DNA from: Polyangium fumosum
Lineage (GTDB): Bacteria > Myxococcota_A > Polyangia > Polyangiales > Polyangiaceae
DNA: 64,000 nt
Assembly (NCBI RefSeq): GCF_005144585.1
Contig: NZ_SSMQ01000042.1
Span: 1-64,000 of the forward strand
Reading direction: 5' to 3'
The notes under the pieces were generated by a model. It did not search any database and was not told the DNA's origin. It worked only from the letters and a program-made list of their open reading frames with translations. This document shows, in pieces, positions 1 through 8,898 of this stretch. Position 1 is the first letter of the stretch. Each line of letters begins with the position of its first letter. The position numbers and the translations under genes were made by a program.

Positions 1-249
1 TACCGCGCTGCCGCCGCCGCTGCCGCCGCCGCCGCCGCTCCCGCCCGCGCCGCCGCCGCCGCTCCCGCCGCCGCCGCCGCTCCCGCTCGCGCTGCTGCTC
101 GCGCTTCCGCCGCCGGATCCGGGCCCTGCGCCTGCGCCGAGGCTCGTGCCCGAGGGGGTGCCGCCCAATTCATCGCCCCCGCATCCGAGGGCCGCGAGCG
201 CGGCGAAGGAGACGAAGCACGAGCCCAGGGTGTTGCGAAGCACGTTCAT
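1..249 (-). CDS. Lipoprotein with Gly/Ser linker, N-terminus only
   Basis: The gene runs off the left edge of the window, so only its first 83 codons are visible. ATG at 249-247 opens a short signal peptide (MNVLRNTLG, then a hydrophobic stretch rich in Phe and Ala) ending in a lipobox LAALGC. This predicts signal peptidase II processing and lipidation. From about residue 45 it becomes a long low-complexity linker of Gly and Ser, encoded by GCC/GCT-type triplet tracts that continue to the edge. Linkers of this kind after the lipidated Cys are common in myxobacterial lipoproteins and hold a surface domain away from the membrane. The functional domain lies outside the window, so no role can be given. 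It is divergent from the transporter gene starting at 320. Confidence 0.75.
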   Translation of the reverse strand, partial: MNVLRNTLGSCFVSFAALAALGCGGDELGGTPSGTSLGAGAGPGSGGGSASSSASGSGGGGGSGGGGAGGSGGGGGSGGGSAV

Positions 250-319
250 GATGAGAAAACACGTCGCGTTTTCGCCCCGCTTGTCAAGCCCGAAGCGATT
301 TGCGGTATCGTCCCGAACC

Positions 320-1690
320 ATGACCGCCCTCGCCGCCGTCCCCCGGGCCAGGCTCTCGTTTTGGAACAAGCTCGTCTACGCCGCGGGGAACACGGGGAAC
401 GTCATCGGCTACCAGCTCGTCACGACCTACGTCCTCCGGCTCTACGCGCCACCCGACGACAAAGGCACGGCGCTCATCCCCGCGTTTCTCGCCGGCGCGA
501 TCCCGACCTACCTCCTCCTCAACCTCGTCGCGCGGGGCTTCGATACCTTCTGGGACCCGATCGTCGCGAACTGGTCCGATCGCAGCAAGCACCGCCTCGG
601 CCGCCGCCGCGCCTTCATGATCGCGGGTGTCTTTCCCCTCGCGCTCACGGCGGGCCTCATCTTTTTCCCGCCCACGGCCGCCACCTCGCTCGTCAACGTC
701 GTCTGGCTCGGCGCCATGCTCACGGCCTATTACGCGATGTTTTCGGTCTACGTCGCGCCCTACCTCGCGCTCCTGCCCGAAATCGCCCCCGACAAGCAGG
801 AAAACACCTCGCTCTCGACCCTGCTCGCGGCCGCGGCCCTCCTCGGCGCGCTCGGCGTCATGGTCGTCGCCCCGGCCCTCTTCCTCGGCAAAGGCGGCAA
901 CGACCGCGTCGAGCTCCAGACCATGGCCGGAGCCCTCGCCCTGCTCTCGTTCGTCCTGATGCTCCTGCCCGTCGTGTTCCTCGACGAACGGCGCCTCGTG
1001 ATCCGCGCGGAGGCCTCCGGCGCCGAGCCGAGCCACCTCGGCCTCGTGGATTCGCTGCGCGCCACCTTCGCGGACCGCGCCTTTTTGACGTATGTCCTCG
1101 GGTACACGCTGTATTTCTTTGCGTTCAACATGATCTCGACGGGCGTGCCGTTTTATGTCGAGGTGCTCATGGGCCGCCCGCTCGCGGAGGTGGGCAAGCT
1201 CCTCGGCCCCATGTTCGGCGTGGCCGCCCTCGCGTTTCCCTTGCTCGGCGGCCTGGCGCGGCGTTTCTCCAAAAAAGGCACGATGATCGCCTCGTCCCTC
1301 GTCTTCGGCGGATTGATGACCCTCCTCCCGTGGGTCCACGACGTCCGGCTCGGCATGGTCATCTTTGCGCTCGCGGGCGTCCCGGTCGCGATCTTCATGG
1401 CCATCCCGAACGCCATTCTCGCGGACGTGTGCGAGGCGTCCACGCGGCGCACGGGCCAGCGCCGCGAGGCCATGTTCTTCGGGGCGCAGGGATTCTTGCA
1501 GAAGATCTCGCTCGGCGTCTCGACGGGCGTCTTTCAGTGGGTGAAAGACGCCCTCGGCAGCTCCGCGGACAAGCCCCTCGGCGTGCAGGTCACGGGCCCG
1601 CTCGCCACGGCGATCCTCGTCCTCGCGGCCCTCACCTTCGCGCGGTACCCGGAGGCGCGGGTCACGAAGGAGATGGAAGGGGCGGGGTGA
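320..1690 (+). CDS. MFS transporter, GPH (sugar:cation symporter) type
   Basis: 456-residue polytopic membrane protein with about 12 hydrophobic segments. The N-terminal motif DTFWDPIVANWSDRSK followed by HRLGRRR is the loop 2-3 signature of glycoside-pentoside-hexuronide:cation symporters (MelB family). These import sugars or glycosides with H+ or Na+ across the inner membrane. ATG at 320 was chosen because MTALAAVPRARLSFWNKLVYAAGN matches the usual start of the family. Earlier in-frame starts would overlap the divergent lipoprotein gene. Substrate cannot be told from sequence. It ends 3 nt before the stop of the convergent exported protein gene, so the two share a terminator zone if any exists. 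Carbohydrate-type exported proteins follow, which fits sugar uptake, but no operon links them. Confidence 0.85.
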   Translation: MTALAAVPRARLSFWNKLVYAAGNTGNVIGYQLVTTYVLRLYAPPDDKGTALIPAFLAGAIPTYLLLNLVARGFDTFWDPIVANWSDRSKHRLGRRRAFMIAGVFPLALTAGLIFFPPTAATSLVNVVWLGAMLTAYYAMFSVYVAPYLALLPEIAPDKQENTSLSTLLAAAALLGALGVMVVAPALFLGKGGNDRVELQTMAGALALLSFVLMLLPVVFLDERRLVIRAEASGAEPSHLGLVDSLRATFADRAFLTYVLGYTLYFFAFNMISTGVPFYVEVLMGRPLAEVGKLLGPMFGVAALAFPLLGGLARRFSKKGTMIASSLVFGGLMTLLPWVHDVRLGMVIFALAGVPVAIFMAIPNAILADVCEASTRRTGQRREAMFFGAQGFLQKISLGVSTGVFQWVKDALGSSADKPLGVQVTGPLATAILVLAALTFARYPEARVTKEMEGAG

Positions 1691-1693
1691 GCC

Positions 1694-3820
1694 TCACGGC
1701 CGCGGCACCACCGCGAATTGCGGCTCCGTGCTGTAGTCCGGCTTCACGCTCCTCGCCATGAACTGGTCCCACGCCTCCTTGGCGCCCGGGATCTTCGATT
1801 CCACCGCCGCCGCGAGCGCCGGCTGGAGATTCGAAGGATACCCCTCCGTGCTGGGCGAGTAGCCGACCATCTCGCCTTCCTGGAGCATGAGCGCGGCCGC
1901 CATCTCCGCGCCGCCACAGGACGCCGATTCCAGGGCCGATTGCCCCTCCAGCGCCAGCGTCGCCTTGTAGGCCTCGGCGAACGTCGGGTAGAACGTGCCT
2001 TGGGCCGTGTCCTTCACGCGCATGTGGTAGACGCTCGCGAAGATCCAGCAGAAGTCGGGACCGACCATCCGCCCGACCGGGAACTTCGCCTTGTAGTCGA
2101 GCAGCGGCCGCGCGTCCTCGAAGCCGAGCGAAACCAGGTGGCCGACGCTCCACGTGAAGAAGTCATCCATCCACGGCGCCACCGTGCCGTCGTCGTAGAC
2201 CGAATAACCATTGGTGATGATGCCGAGCGCGTTCGCGTCCGCATGGTCGAGGTAGGTGGTCTTGTACCAGTCGAGGTTATAACCGACGCGGTCGGTGAAA
2301 TACTTCTTCATCGGATCGGCGTCCGGCGTGATGTACGCCGCCTGCCCCAGCGTCCGCAGCGACCAGGCCTGGCCGCGCGTCTGATCGAATTGCACGAGCC
2401 CCTTCTCCTGTCCGCGGTACCCCGGGTTCGACTGGAGCATGTTGAAGTTCGCCCAGAACTGGAGCTCCTCCAGGTAGTAGCGATCCCCGGTGAGCAGATA
2501 AGGCAAGTAGACAAACGAAGGCTGGTGCGCCGAGTCGGGATCGAAGGGGCTCGTGCAGTCGCCCGCGCAGGCGGGGAACGCGTCGGAGACGCCGGTCTCG
2601 GGATTGACGGCGTCGCCGGGATTGCCGAGCAAGGTCATGTACGCGTGATCTTCGAGCGAGACGGGACGATCGGTCTCCTTGTCGCGGAAGTGGATGGGCC
2701 AGCTCCCCGCGCCGTCCGCGGTCCCGAGCGTGGCCCGCTTCGCGCGTTCATCCATGGAGAGGAGCCACATCGCGCTCCAGCCCGGCATCGGGCCGATATC
2801 GGGCCTTCCCCCGGTGGCGGGCATGTAGGGGTTTGCCAGGCCGATCCCCATGGGCTCGTACACCTTTTCGCCGTACTGCGCATCGATGTTCGCGAGCGCC
2901 GCTTCGGCCGGCACCAGCGTGGGATCGAAGTGCGGGACGGCGCCGGTGGAGAGCAGATAAGGGATGTCGTGCTGGACGTCGACCTTGGGATCCTCCCCCC
3001 ACCAGAATGCCTTGCGCCAGCGCGCCCGTCGAAGATGAACGAGCCCGCTCTTCGTGGAGATGGATGCCTCGTCGGTGTCGATCGCGAGATCGTAGGTGAA
3101 GTTCTGCGGGTTCGGCTCGTACGCCCAATCGTTCTCGACGGTCACGCTCACGAACGCGCTCGGCTTGCCCGCATAGGCGCGCACGTCGAACCGCGCCGTG
3201 AGGTGCGGGTGCGCGCCGTCGGGGCCGGCCACCGGCGCCACCACGGACCACTCGGAGACCAAGGGGCCGTCGAGCCAGGCGGGTCCCTCCTTGGCCTCGA
3301 GGAGCGAGCGCGCGGACGCCTCGTAATGCGCGCCCGCGAGGTCCACCGAAACCTTGGCGTCGAACGTCGTCGCGAGGAGATCCGACGCCGCGACGGACGC
3401 GCCATTCTCGCCGGCCTCCGCGGGATACAGCTCGAGCGTCGTGCTGCCGCTGCCGGGCAACGTGGGAATACGCGCCGTCAGCACGGCGTGGCGGAGCGAG
3501 CCATCGGCGTGCGTCGCTTTGGCGTCGACCTGGAGGGGGACCTCCACGCCCTCGATACGCGCCGCCACGGTGGCGCCGGCGGGCACGTCGCCGACCACGA
3601 AGGGCTGCGCGAACGTGACCCGCACGTCCTGCCGATCGGACGCAGCGCCGCTCCGATCGACGACGACGACCTTGGTGAACGTCTCCCCCAGCGGAGAAGG
3701 ACCGCCGGTGCCGCCGGTGCCGCCGGTGCCGCCCGTACCGGCGGGATCGGTGCCGCCGCAGGCCGCCAGGAAGGCGAGCGCGGCAAAAGCTGTGGTCAAC
3801 GAAAAAGCAAGATTCCTCAT
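1694..3820 (-). CDS. Large exported lipoprotein, possible polysaccharide-active protein
   Basis: 708-residue protein starting at ATG 3820 with a lipoprotein signal MRNLAFSLTTAFAALAFLAAC. A linker of repeated Gly-Gly-Thr follows. The N-terminal half (about residues 40-250) is beta-rich, with a segment like DVRVTFAQPF and ADGSLRHAVLTARI. The C-terminal half has helical segments (HQPSFVYLPYLLTGDRYYLEELQFW) of the sort seen in alpha/alpha barrels. This arrangement resembles exported proteins with a RIFT-barrel domain and exo-rhamnogalacturonan-lyase-like enzymes, but I see no diagnostic catalytic motif, so the activity is only a suggestion. It is divergent from the Kelch-like lipoprotein gene across a 335-nt region, so the two may be co-regulated. 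Stop TGA lies at 1696-1694. Confidence 0.7.
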   Translation of the reverse strand: MRNLAFSLTTAFAALAFLAACGGTDPAGTGGTGGTGGTGGPSPLGETFTKVVVVDRSGAASDRQDVRVTFAQPFVVGDVPAGATVAARIEGVEVPLQVDAKATHADGSLRHAVLTARIPTLPGSGSTTLELYPAEAGENGASVAASDLLATTFDAKVSVDLAGAHYEASARSLLEAKEGPAWLDGPLVSEWSVVAPVAGPDGAHPHLTARFDVRAYAGKPSAFVSVTVENDWAYEPNPQNFTYDLAIDTDEASISTKSGLVHLRRARWRKAFWWGEDPKVDVQHDIPYLLSTGAVPHFDPTLVPAEAALANIDAQYGEKVYEPMGIGLANPYMPATGGRPDIGPMPGWSAMWLLSMDERAKRATLGTADGAGSWPIHFRDKETDRPVSLEDHAYMTLLGNPGDAVNPETGVSDAFPACAGDCTSPFDPDSAHQPSFVYLPYLLTGDRYYLEELQFWANFNMLQSNPGYRGQEKGLVQFDQTRGQAWSLRTLGQAAYITPDADPMKKYFTDRVGYNLDWYKTTYLDHADANALGIITNGYSVYDDGTVAPWMDDFFTWSVGHLVSLGFEDARPLLDYKAKFPVGRMVGPDFCWIFASVYHMRVKDTAQGTFYPTFAEAYKATLALEGQSALESASCGGAEMAAALMLQEGEMVGYSPSTEGYPSNLQPALAAAVESKIPGAKEAWDQFMARSVKPDYSTEPQFAVVPRP

Positions 3821-4155
3821 CAGCAATCTCCGGGCACGTCGGCCTTGGGCTGAAGCCGGCCGTGTGCTTGCAAAAGGAGGCGTTGTCGTCCGGACCGTCG
3901 ACAGCACAACCACGTCCGATTGCGAAATGCAATGGCTTCGCTCGTTTGTGTCCATGGCTTCGCGTGGGACCACATGATTCGAGTATGGATGTGGTTTTCG
4001 CGAAATCGTCCTACGACGAGGCGCGGCGTCGCTTCCCAGGGGCGGATTCGACGTGCTAGCGTCCGGTCATCGAAGTGACATCGCCGATATCGGGAGAGGT
4101 ATCGGTGCAGCGTCCCGACGCCAGATCATTGCCGTCGGGAGAAAGAGTTTTGAAT
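3821..4155. promoter_or_regulatory. Divergent intergenic region between two lipoprotein genes
   Basis: 335 nt without a convincing gene, separating two divergent lipoprotein starts. It must hold both promoters. Visible structure: a 10-nt palindrome TTTCGCGAAA at 3996-4005, the palindrome CGATATCG near 4085, and a hairpin CCCGAC/GTCGGG at 4114-4139 whose right arm runs into the Shine-Dalgarno-like GGGAGAAAG (4137-4145) of the gene at 4156. No clear sigma-54 or consensus sigma-70 boxes were recognised. Confidence 0.5.
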
Positions 4156-5619
4156 ATGCTGAAATCGACCTTGCTTTCCCCGCGGCTTTGGCTCCCGCTC
4201 GTCGGGCTCACGGTGCTGTTCGCGGCGTGCGGAGACTCGTCCAGCACGCCGAACGAGCCGACGAACGCGTCCTCCTCCTCCTCCGGAGCGGGTGGATCGG
4301 GCGGCAGCGGTGGGGCCGGCGGCGAGGGGGCCGGTGTGACGTTGCCGGGCCCCGACGCGGATTGGGGGACCGGGAGCGACATCGGCTCTCTCGAAGGCAA
4401 CGTGTGGACCCCGGGCCGCGATGAGAACGGCCTCGTCAATGCCGACTCATGGGCGCTCGTGCCCGGCGGACAATGGATCGAGGTGAACGGTACGAGGCTC
4501 GATGCCCTCGACGCCGAGGTAAAGGAGAAGGTCCCAGGCTGGAATGATTATGGCTCGGGCGACTGGAGCGCCGTCACGACCGCGTGGAACTCCCCCGCGT
4601 TCGACCCGGAGGGCAGCCGCGCGTGGTGGGTCTCCTCCGGCGGGCACGCCGATTCGAGCAACAATGGCATCTACCGGTTCGACGCGTTCCGGATGGCCTA
4701 TGCCATCGAGCACCTCCCCTCGGACACCACGAAGTGGAGCGAAGCCTACAAGTCGGCGAGCACCTTCACGAGCTGCCCGGAGTCTTCCGCGGAGTTCGAC
4801 GCCGCCGTCGCCGCGGGCACCTTGAAGGAGGAGAACGACTGGTTCTACGACGAGGTCTACTGGGATCGGCAGCCGACGGCGCGCCACACGTACTCGGGCG
4901 TGGTGTACGCGCCGAAGACCAACGAGCTCGTGATGGCCGTACGGCGCCTCTGGCGTTATTCGCGCGACGAGGGCAAGTGGGTCTACAAGCGGCTGCCCGC
5001 CATGGATTGGCAATACAAGCTGGGCGAGGAGAACCTCGCCATTTACGACGAGTACAAGGACCAGGTCCTCGTCGCGTCGTGTGGCTCCAACGGGCCGTGG
5101 AGCAACACCTTCGACATGAACACGTCGAACTGGACCGGCGAGGGCACGTCCTGGAATGGCTGGGACTGGAACGGCGCCGCCGATGCGCGCTTCGGCGATC
5201 TCGTTGGCATCATCAAGGTGCCGGAAGATCCCGCGACCGGCCAGTACGCGGCCAAGGGCCTGTACCAGCTCTTCAACGTGAAGGAACGCAAGGTCGTGAA
5301 GAGCGGCACCGTGCAATACGCGGACGGCCTCTCGGCGGTCGATTTCCCGGTGGGCGACGGTGGCGCCGGTATGGTGTACATCCCGCCGCTCGACCGCTAC
5401 TGGGTGGCGGCGAAGACCAAGGAAGGCAAGCTCGGCTGGTTCGAGCTCAATCCCACGACGGAGCCGTGGACGCTCGGCCGGCTGGTGCAGGACGGCCCGA
5501 CCCCCTCGCTCACGGAGGGCAACACCCTCGTGCGCCGCCGCATGCTCTGGATGCCGAAGCTCCACGCGCTCGTCTTCCTCGGGGTCGCGGAGAAGAACAT
5601 CCTGGTCTATCGATTCTGA
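4156..5619 (+). CDS. Lipoprotein with Kelch-like beta-propeller
   Basis: 487 residues. ATG 4156 follows a good Shine-Dalgarno sequence (GGGAGAAAG) and opens a signal peptide with lipobox LFAAC. A Ser/Gly linker follows (SSSSSGAGGSGGSGGAGG). The remainder is rich in Trp, Tyr and Gly, with motifs such as WWVSSGGHADSSNNGIYRFD and HTYSGVVYAPKTNELVMAV. These are spaced like blades of a Kelch or galactose-oxidase-type beta-propeller (GGH, then an aromatic and a summary of values). No catalytic residues are evident. It probably sits on the outer membrane or cell surface. Its 3' end is followed by a strong hairpin, then by a convergent DUF1428 gene. Identification of the propeller is by motif appearance only. 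Confidence 0.65.
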   Translation: MLKSTLLSPRLWLPLVGLTVLFAACGDSSSTPNEPTNASSSSSGAGGSGGSGGAGGEGAGVTLPGPDADWGTGSDIGSLEGNVWTPGRDENGLVNADSWALVPGGQWIEVNGTRLDALDAEVKEKVPGWNDYGSGDWSAVTTAWNSPAFDPEGSRAWWVSSGGHADSSNNGIYRFDAFRMAYAIEHLPSDTTKWSEAYKSASTFTSCPESSAEFDAAVAAGTLKEENDWFYDEVYWDRQPTARHTYSGVVYAPKTNELVMAVRRLWRYSRDEGKWVYKRLPAMDWQYKLGEENLAIYDEYKDQVLVASCGSNGPWSNTFDMNTSNWTGEGTSWNGWDWNGAADARFGDLVGIIKVPEDPATGQYAAKGLYQLFNVKERKVVKSGTVQYADGLSAVDFPVGDGGAGMVYIPPLDRYWVAAKTKEGKLGWFELNPTTEPWTLGRLVQDGPTPSLTEGNTLVRRRMLWMPKLHALVFLGVAEKNILVYRF

Positions 5620-5635
5620 GGGGGATCGCGCGGAG

Positions 5636-5664
5636 GCACGGCACCTGCGAACCGGGTGCCGTGC
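5636..5664. terminator. Bidirectional hairpin terminator
   Basis: Perfect 10-bp stem GCACGGCACC / GGTGCCGTGC with a 9-nt loop. It lies 16 nt after the stop of the Kelch-like lipoprotein gene and 17 nt before the stop of the convergent DUF1428 gene. No T-tract follows on either side. It is placed to end transcription from both directions. Confidence 0.65.
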
Positions 5665-5681
5665 GCCGACGCGGGGCTCGA

Positions 5682-6041
5682 TCAGAGCGCGACCAGAACG
5701 GAGAAGCCGCCCCAGAACATGCGCTTGCCGTCGAAGGGCGTGTCCTCCGGCTTGTGGTTCGCGACGCGCGGGTCCTTCATGACCTGCTCGTTGACGCGAT
5801 CGCGATGCTCGCGCGACTCGTAGACGATGTAGGAGAAGACGACCGTCTCGTCCTCCTTCAGGTGAACGGCCTGCGGGAACGACGTGAGCTTGCCGGGCTG
5901 GACGTCGTCGGCCACGCACTCGATGTACTCGAGCGCGCCGTACTCCCGCCATACCTTGCCCATCTCCTCCGCCATCTTGCGATATGCCTCCACGTTGGCC
6001 TTGGGGACGGGGACCACGAAACCATCGACGTACTTCGCCAT
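5682..6041 (-). CDS. DUF1428 family protein (YbaA-like)
   Basis: 119 residues, close to the length of E. coli YbaA. Start ATG 6041 gives MAKYVDGFVVPVPKANVEAY, and AAGGTTGTC-like sequence with GAGG lies upstream. The family signature is clear across the protein: YVDGFVVPVP, ALEYIECVADDVQPGKLTSFP, VVFSYIVYESREHRD and a C-terminal MFWGGF motif. DUF1428 proteins adopt a dimeric alpha/beta (ferredoxin-like) barrel fold; their physiological function is not established. A longer in-frame start at 6068 exists but is less likely. Confidence 0.88.
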   Translation of the reverse strand: MAKYVDGFVVPVPKANVEAYRKMAEEMGKVWREYGALEYIECVADDVQPGKLTSFPQAVHLKEDETVVFSYIVYESREHRDRVNEQVMKDPRVANHKPEDTPFDGKRMFWGGFSVLVAL

Positions 6042-6159
6042 GACAACCTCCTCGGTTTGTCTTAGCACGGCCTCGCGACCGTCGAGGGGTTCATGGGACC
6101 CGACCGGGCAGAACCTTGGGTCCTTTGCGCGCGGGCCCGGCCGGGGTAGAGTGCCCCCC

Positions 6160-6843
6160 GTGTATACCCTCTACATCGCGAACAAAAACTATTCGTCCTG
6201 GTCGCTTCGGCCGTGGGTCCTCATGCAGGAGGCCGGCATTCCCTTCGAGGAGCGGCTGCTCCCGTTCGGCGACGAGGCCGCGTGGGCGCCCTTCCGCGCG
6301 CTCACGCCGGCCGGGAAGGTGCCGGCGCTCGTCGACGAGGGGCGCGTGATATGGGATTCGCTCGCGATCGTCGAATATCTGGCCGAGCGGCACCCCGGCG
6401 TCTGGCCGCGCGACGCCGAGGCCCGCGCCTTTGCGCGCAGCGCGGCCGCCGAGATGCACGCGGGCTTCACCGTGCTGCGTTCGTTTTGCAGCATGAACGT
6501 CGGCATTCGCGTGCGTTTGCGCGAGACGCCGCCCGCGCTCCTGCGTGACGTCGGGCGGATCTCGGCCTTGTGGACCGAGGGGCTCACGCGGTTCGGCGGG
6601 CCCTATCTCGCAGGGGACACGTTCACGGCGGTGGACGCCTTTTTCGCGCCGGTCGTCTTCCGCGTGCAGACGTACGGGCTCGCCCTCGGGGACGCCGCCG
6701 CGGCCTACACGACGCGGATGCTCGACCGCCCGTCGATGCGGCTTTGGTACACGCAAGGGCTCGCCGAGACCTTGCGCGACGAATCCCACGACGCCGAATG
6801 CCGCACCGTCGGGGAATGGACGGCGGATCTCCGGGCGATCTGA
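6160..6843 (+). CDS. Glutathione S-transferase family protein
   Basis: 227 residues from a GTG start (6160; an alternative in-frame GTG lies at 6151). The N-terminal thioredoxin-like domain has YIANKNYSSWSLRPWVLMQEAG, where the Ser cluster occupies the catalytic position of bacterial GSTs. It also has GKVPALVDEGRVIWDSLAIVEYLAE, holding the cis-Pro (VPAL) and the glutathione gamma-glutamyl binding motif (DSLAI). The C-terminal part is all helical, with GPYLAGDTFTAVDAFFAPVVFR as the N-capping/hydrophobic staple region. Cytosolic, likely detoxification or thiol chemistry; substrate unknown. It ends 6 nt from the stop of the convergent SDR gene. Confidence 0.88.
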   Translation: MYTLYIANKNYSSWSLRPWVLMQEAGIPFEERLLPFGDEAAWAPFRALTPAGKVPALVDEGRVIWDSLAIVEYLAERHPGVWPRDAEARAFARSAAAEMHAGFTVLRSFCSMNVGIRVRLRETPPALLRDVGRISALWTEGLTRFGGPYLAGDTFTAVDAFFAPVVFRVQTYGLALGDAAAAYTTRMLDRPSMRLWYTQGLAETLRDESHDAECRTVGEWTADLRAI

Positions 6844-6849
6844 ATCCCC

Positions 6850-7602
6850 TCAGCGGATCATGTATCCGCCGTCGATGGCGAGAGACGTCCCCGTCACGTA
6901 CGACGACCAATCCGAGAGCAGGAACACCACGGGCCTGCCGATCTCTTCCGGGCGCGCATAACGGTTCATCGGCACGCCCGACGTGAAGGCCGCGAAGACC
7001 GCGTCGCCCTGGTTCACGTGGCTCCAGATCTCCGTCTCCACCGGCCCGGGCAGCACCGCGTTCACGCGGATCCCCTCGGCGGCGTAATCGAGCGCCGCGG
7101 CCTTGGTCAACCCGACGAGCGCGTGCTTCGCCGTCGAATACGCGCCGAAGGTCTGCGCACCGACCATGCCCAGGATCGAGGCGCAGTTGACGATGGCCCC
7201 GCCCCCGCTCTTGCGCATGGCCCGGATCTGGTGCTGCATGCACAGGAGCACGGAATCCAGGTTGACGGTCATCAGCTTGCGGTATTCGTCCAGCGGCAGG
7301 TCCGCGAGTGATCCGAGCGGCCCGGGGATCCCCGCGTTGTTGAACGCGCCGTCCAGACGCTCGAAGGCCTGCAGCGTGCGCGCCACGAGCGCCTCGATGT
7401 CCGCGGGCACGGAGACGTCCGTGCGCACGAACAGCGCCTTGCCGCCCTCGCCGCGGATGCGCTCCGCGAGCGCCTCGCCCTTCTCCTCGCGCCGGCCCGC
7501 GAGCACCACCTTCGCGCCCTGACGCGCGGCCTCCAGCGCCGTCGCTTCGCCGATGCCCGACGTCGCGCCGGTGACAATGATCACCTTATCCCTGAGAAGC
7601 AT
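6850..7602 (-). CDS. SDR family oxidoreductase
   Basis: 250 residues, the usual length for classical short-chain dehydrogenases. ATG 7602 follows GGAAGAGG. The cofactor motif TGATSGIG is at residues 11-18, and the basic GRREEK after beta-2 suggests NADP(H) or tolerance of it. NNAGIPG lies in beta-4, the catalytic Ser is in NCASILGM, and the Tyr-Lys pair is in YSTAKHA. The C-terminal RPEEIGRPVVFLLSDWSSYVTGTSLAIDGGYMIR is typical. Substrate unknown; family members reduce or oxidise sugars, acyl thioesters and steroids. No operon partner: upstream is a 279-nt G-rich intergenic region. Confidence 0.92.
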   Translation of the reverse strand: MLLRDKVIIVTGATSGIGEATALEAARQGAKVVLAGRREEKGEALAERIRGEGGKALFVRTDVSVPADIEALVARTLQAFERLDGAFNNAGIPGPLGSLADLPLDEYRKLMTVNLDSVLLCMQHQIRAMRKSGGGAIVNCASILGMVGAQTFGAYSTAKHALVGLTKAAALDYAAEGIRVNAVLPGPVETEIWSHVNQGDAVFAAFTSGVPMNRYARPEEIGRPVVFLLSDWSSYVTGTSLAIDGGYMIR

Positions 7603-7881
7603 GCTCGTTCCACCTCTTCCACGTCCCCCCGTGGCGCCGCATACTCCGCAGGTGGTGCCGAGGTCAACGCAATTCCATCCGCTCCCGCGTGGCATACCTG
7701 CTCTCGTCAGCGCTTGCTTTCGAGGGCGCGGCCGAGGAGCTCCACGAGCTCGTGGGATCTTCGAATACGGTGGGGAGAGGGGGCGGCGGGGGCGGCGGGG
7801 GCGGCGGAGGAGCGGCTCCGTAGGCGGGAGGGAACGTGGCGGGTTATGGGCCCCGAGCGCCGGCGGCAGGAGCGCGTCGGC
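7603..7881. other. Intergenic region with GGGGGCGGC tracts
   Basis: 279 nt between the SDR start and the stop of the HhH lipoprotein, both on the minus strand. About 7776-7810 it carries a run of G-rich units (GGGGGCGGC repeated three to four times). No gene is supported. Similar purine-rich short-unit tracts recur downstream of other genes in the window (12.39, 18.86 and 24.16 kb). Confidence 0.5.
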
Positions 7882-8898
7882 TCATTCGCTCCAGTACGAT
7901 TCCGTCAGCACGCTGAAGCCGGAGACGGTATCGACGAAGAACGCGACGTTGTTCCCGCTCCAGGGATCATGCGCGTAGCTGAAATAGCAGCCCTTGAAGG
8001 AGCGCCCCGTGATCCGCGCGTCGAGGTTCGCGAGCCCTTGCGCGACGACGCTCGGAGGGAGCTGATCATATCGGTTCGCATAATCGACCGTGGCCTCGAC
8101 CTCCGCGCGCACCTCTGCCGCGTCGGCGAGGTTGGATCGGATGCTCGTGCCATAGGGGAGGGAGTCAGGATCGATCCCGAAGCACTCCAGCCCCTGCATG
8201 GAATAGTACTGCGACCCCGTCGTGAGCTCGTACCTGTCGAAGTGGCGGGCCATGATCGCGCCGAAATCAGGCTGCGGCAGCGCGTTCACCGCCGCGATCA
8301 GGTCCTCGAGGGGATCACTCAACGTCGCGGCGTTCCGGAGGTTCCGCAGGCTCACCGAGCCGATCCCCGCCGTGGCGGCGATGCTCTCGACCGTCGTGAA
8401 GGGTCGCAGGTTGAGGAGGTTCACCGCGCCGTTCCACGCGTAGGGCAGGATGTCGTGCAGCTCCGTGGAGCTGACCGAATTCACCAGCGAAACCATCCGG
8501 GACGCGTCGTCGGCGGAGACCGCCAGCTCGTCGATGATTCCGACACAGCTCGCCCCGATATACCCCTCGCTCCGCGCCCCGCCTTCGATTTGCTCGAGGC
8601 GCGCGGAACCGACGAGCGGAACGGAAGAGACGTCCGCCAGCGTCGCGAAGGGCGAAAGGGCGCGATACCCCACGAGGTTCGATGCCACGTCGCTCGGCAG
8701 ATACTGATCCAGCGTCTGGAACGATGCCACGTTGAGGAAATCGATGATCCCCTGGCATTCCGGCGCCACATCGACATCGGTCTCGGTGAGCGGCGCTTCT
8801 TGTGTCCCGAGCAGCTCGGACGGCTCCTGGGAATCGATACCACCACAACCAACGACGAAAAAGCTCATGGCAAGAAAGGGCAGAGCTAGACAGCGCAT
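7882..8898 (-). CDS. Lipoprotein with helix-hairpin-helix-like repeats
   Basis: 338 residues. ATG 8898 is preceded by GAGGAG and opens MRCLALPFLAMSFFVVGC, a lipoprotein signal. The mature part contains two related helical units. One is IIDFLNVASFQTLDQYLP, then SPFATLADVSSVPLVGSARLEQI. The other is MVSLVNSVSSTELHDILP, then RPFTTVESIAATAGIGSVSLRNL. The core pattern (PF-T-hydrophobic, then VPLVG/AGIGS, S-L-L) is that of helix-hairpin-helix motifs as in ComEA-like proteins. Those bind DNA, but DNA binding by this lipoprotein is untested inference. The C-terminal 120 residues show no known motif. Earlier in-frame starts reach into the repeat array upstream and are unlikely. Confidence 0.7.
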   Translation of the reverse strand: MRCLALPFLAMSFFVVGCGGIDSQEPSELLGTQEAPLTETDVDVAPECQGIIDFLNVASFQTLDQYLPSDVASNLVGYRALSPFATLADVSSVPLVGSARLEQIEGGARSEGYIGASCVGIIDELAVSADDASRMVSLVNSVSSTELHDILPYAWNGAVNLLNLRPFTTVESIAATAGIGSVSLRNLRNAATLSDPLEDLIAAVNALPQPDFGAIMARHFDRYELTTGSQYYSMQGLECFGIDPDSLPYGTSIRSNLADAAEVRAEVEATVDYANRYDQLPPSVVAQGLANLDARITGRSFKGCYFSYAHDPWSGNNVAFFVDTVSGFSVLTESYWSE

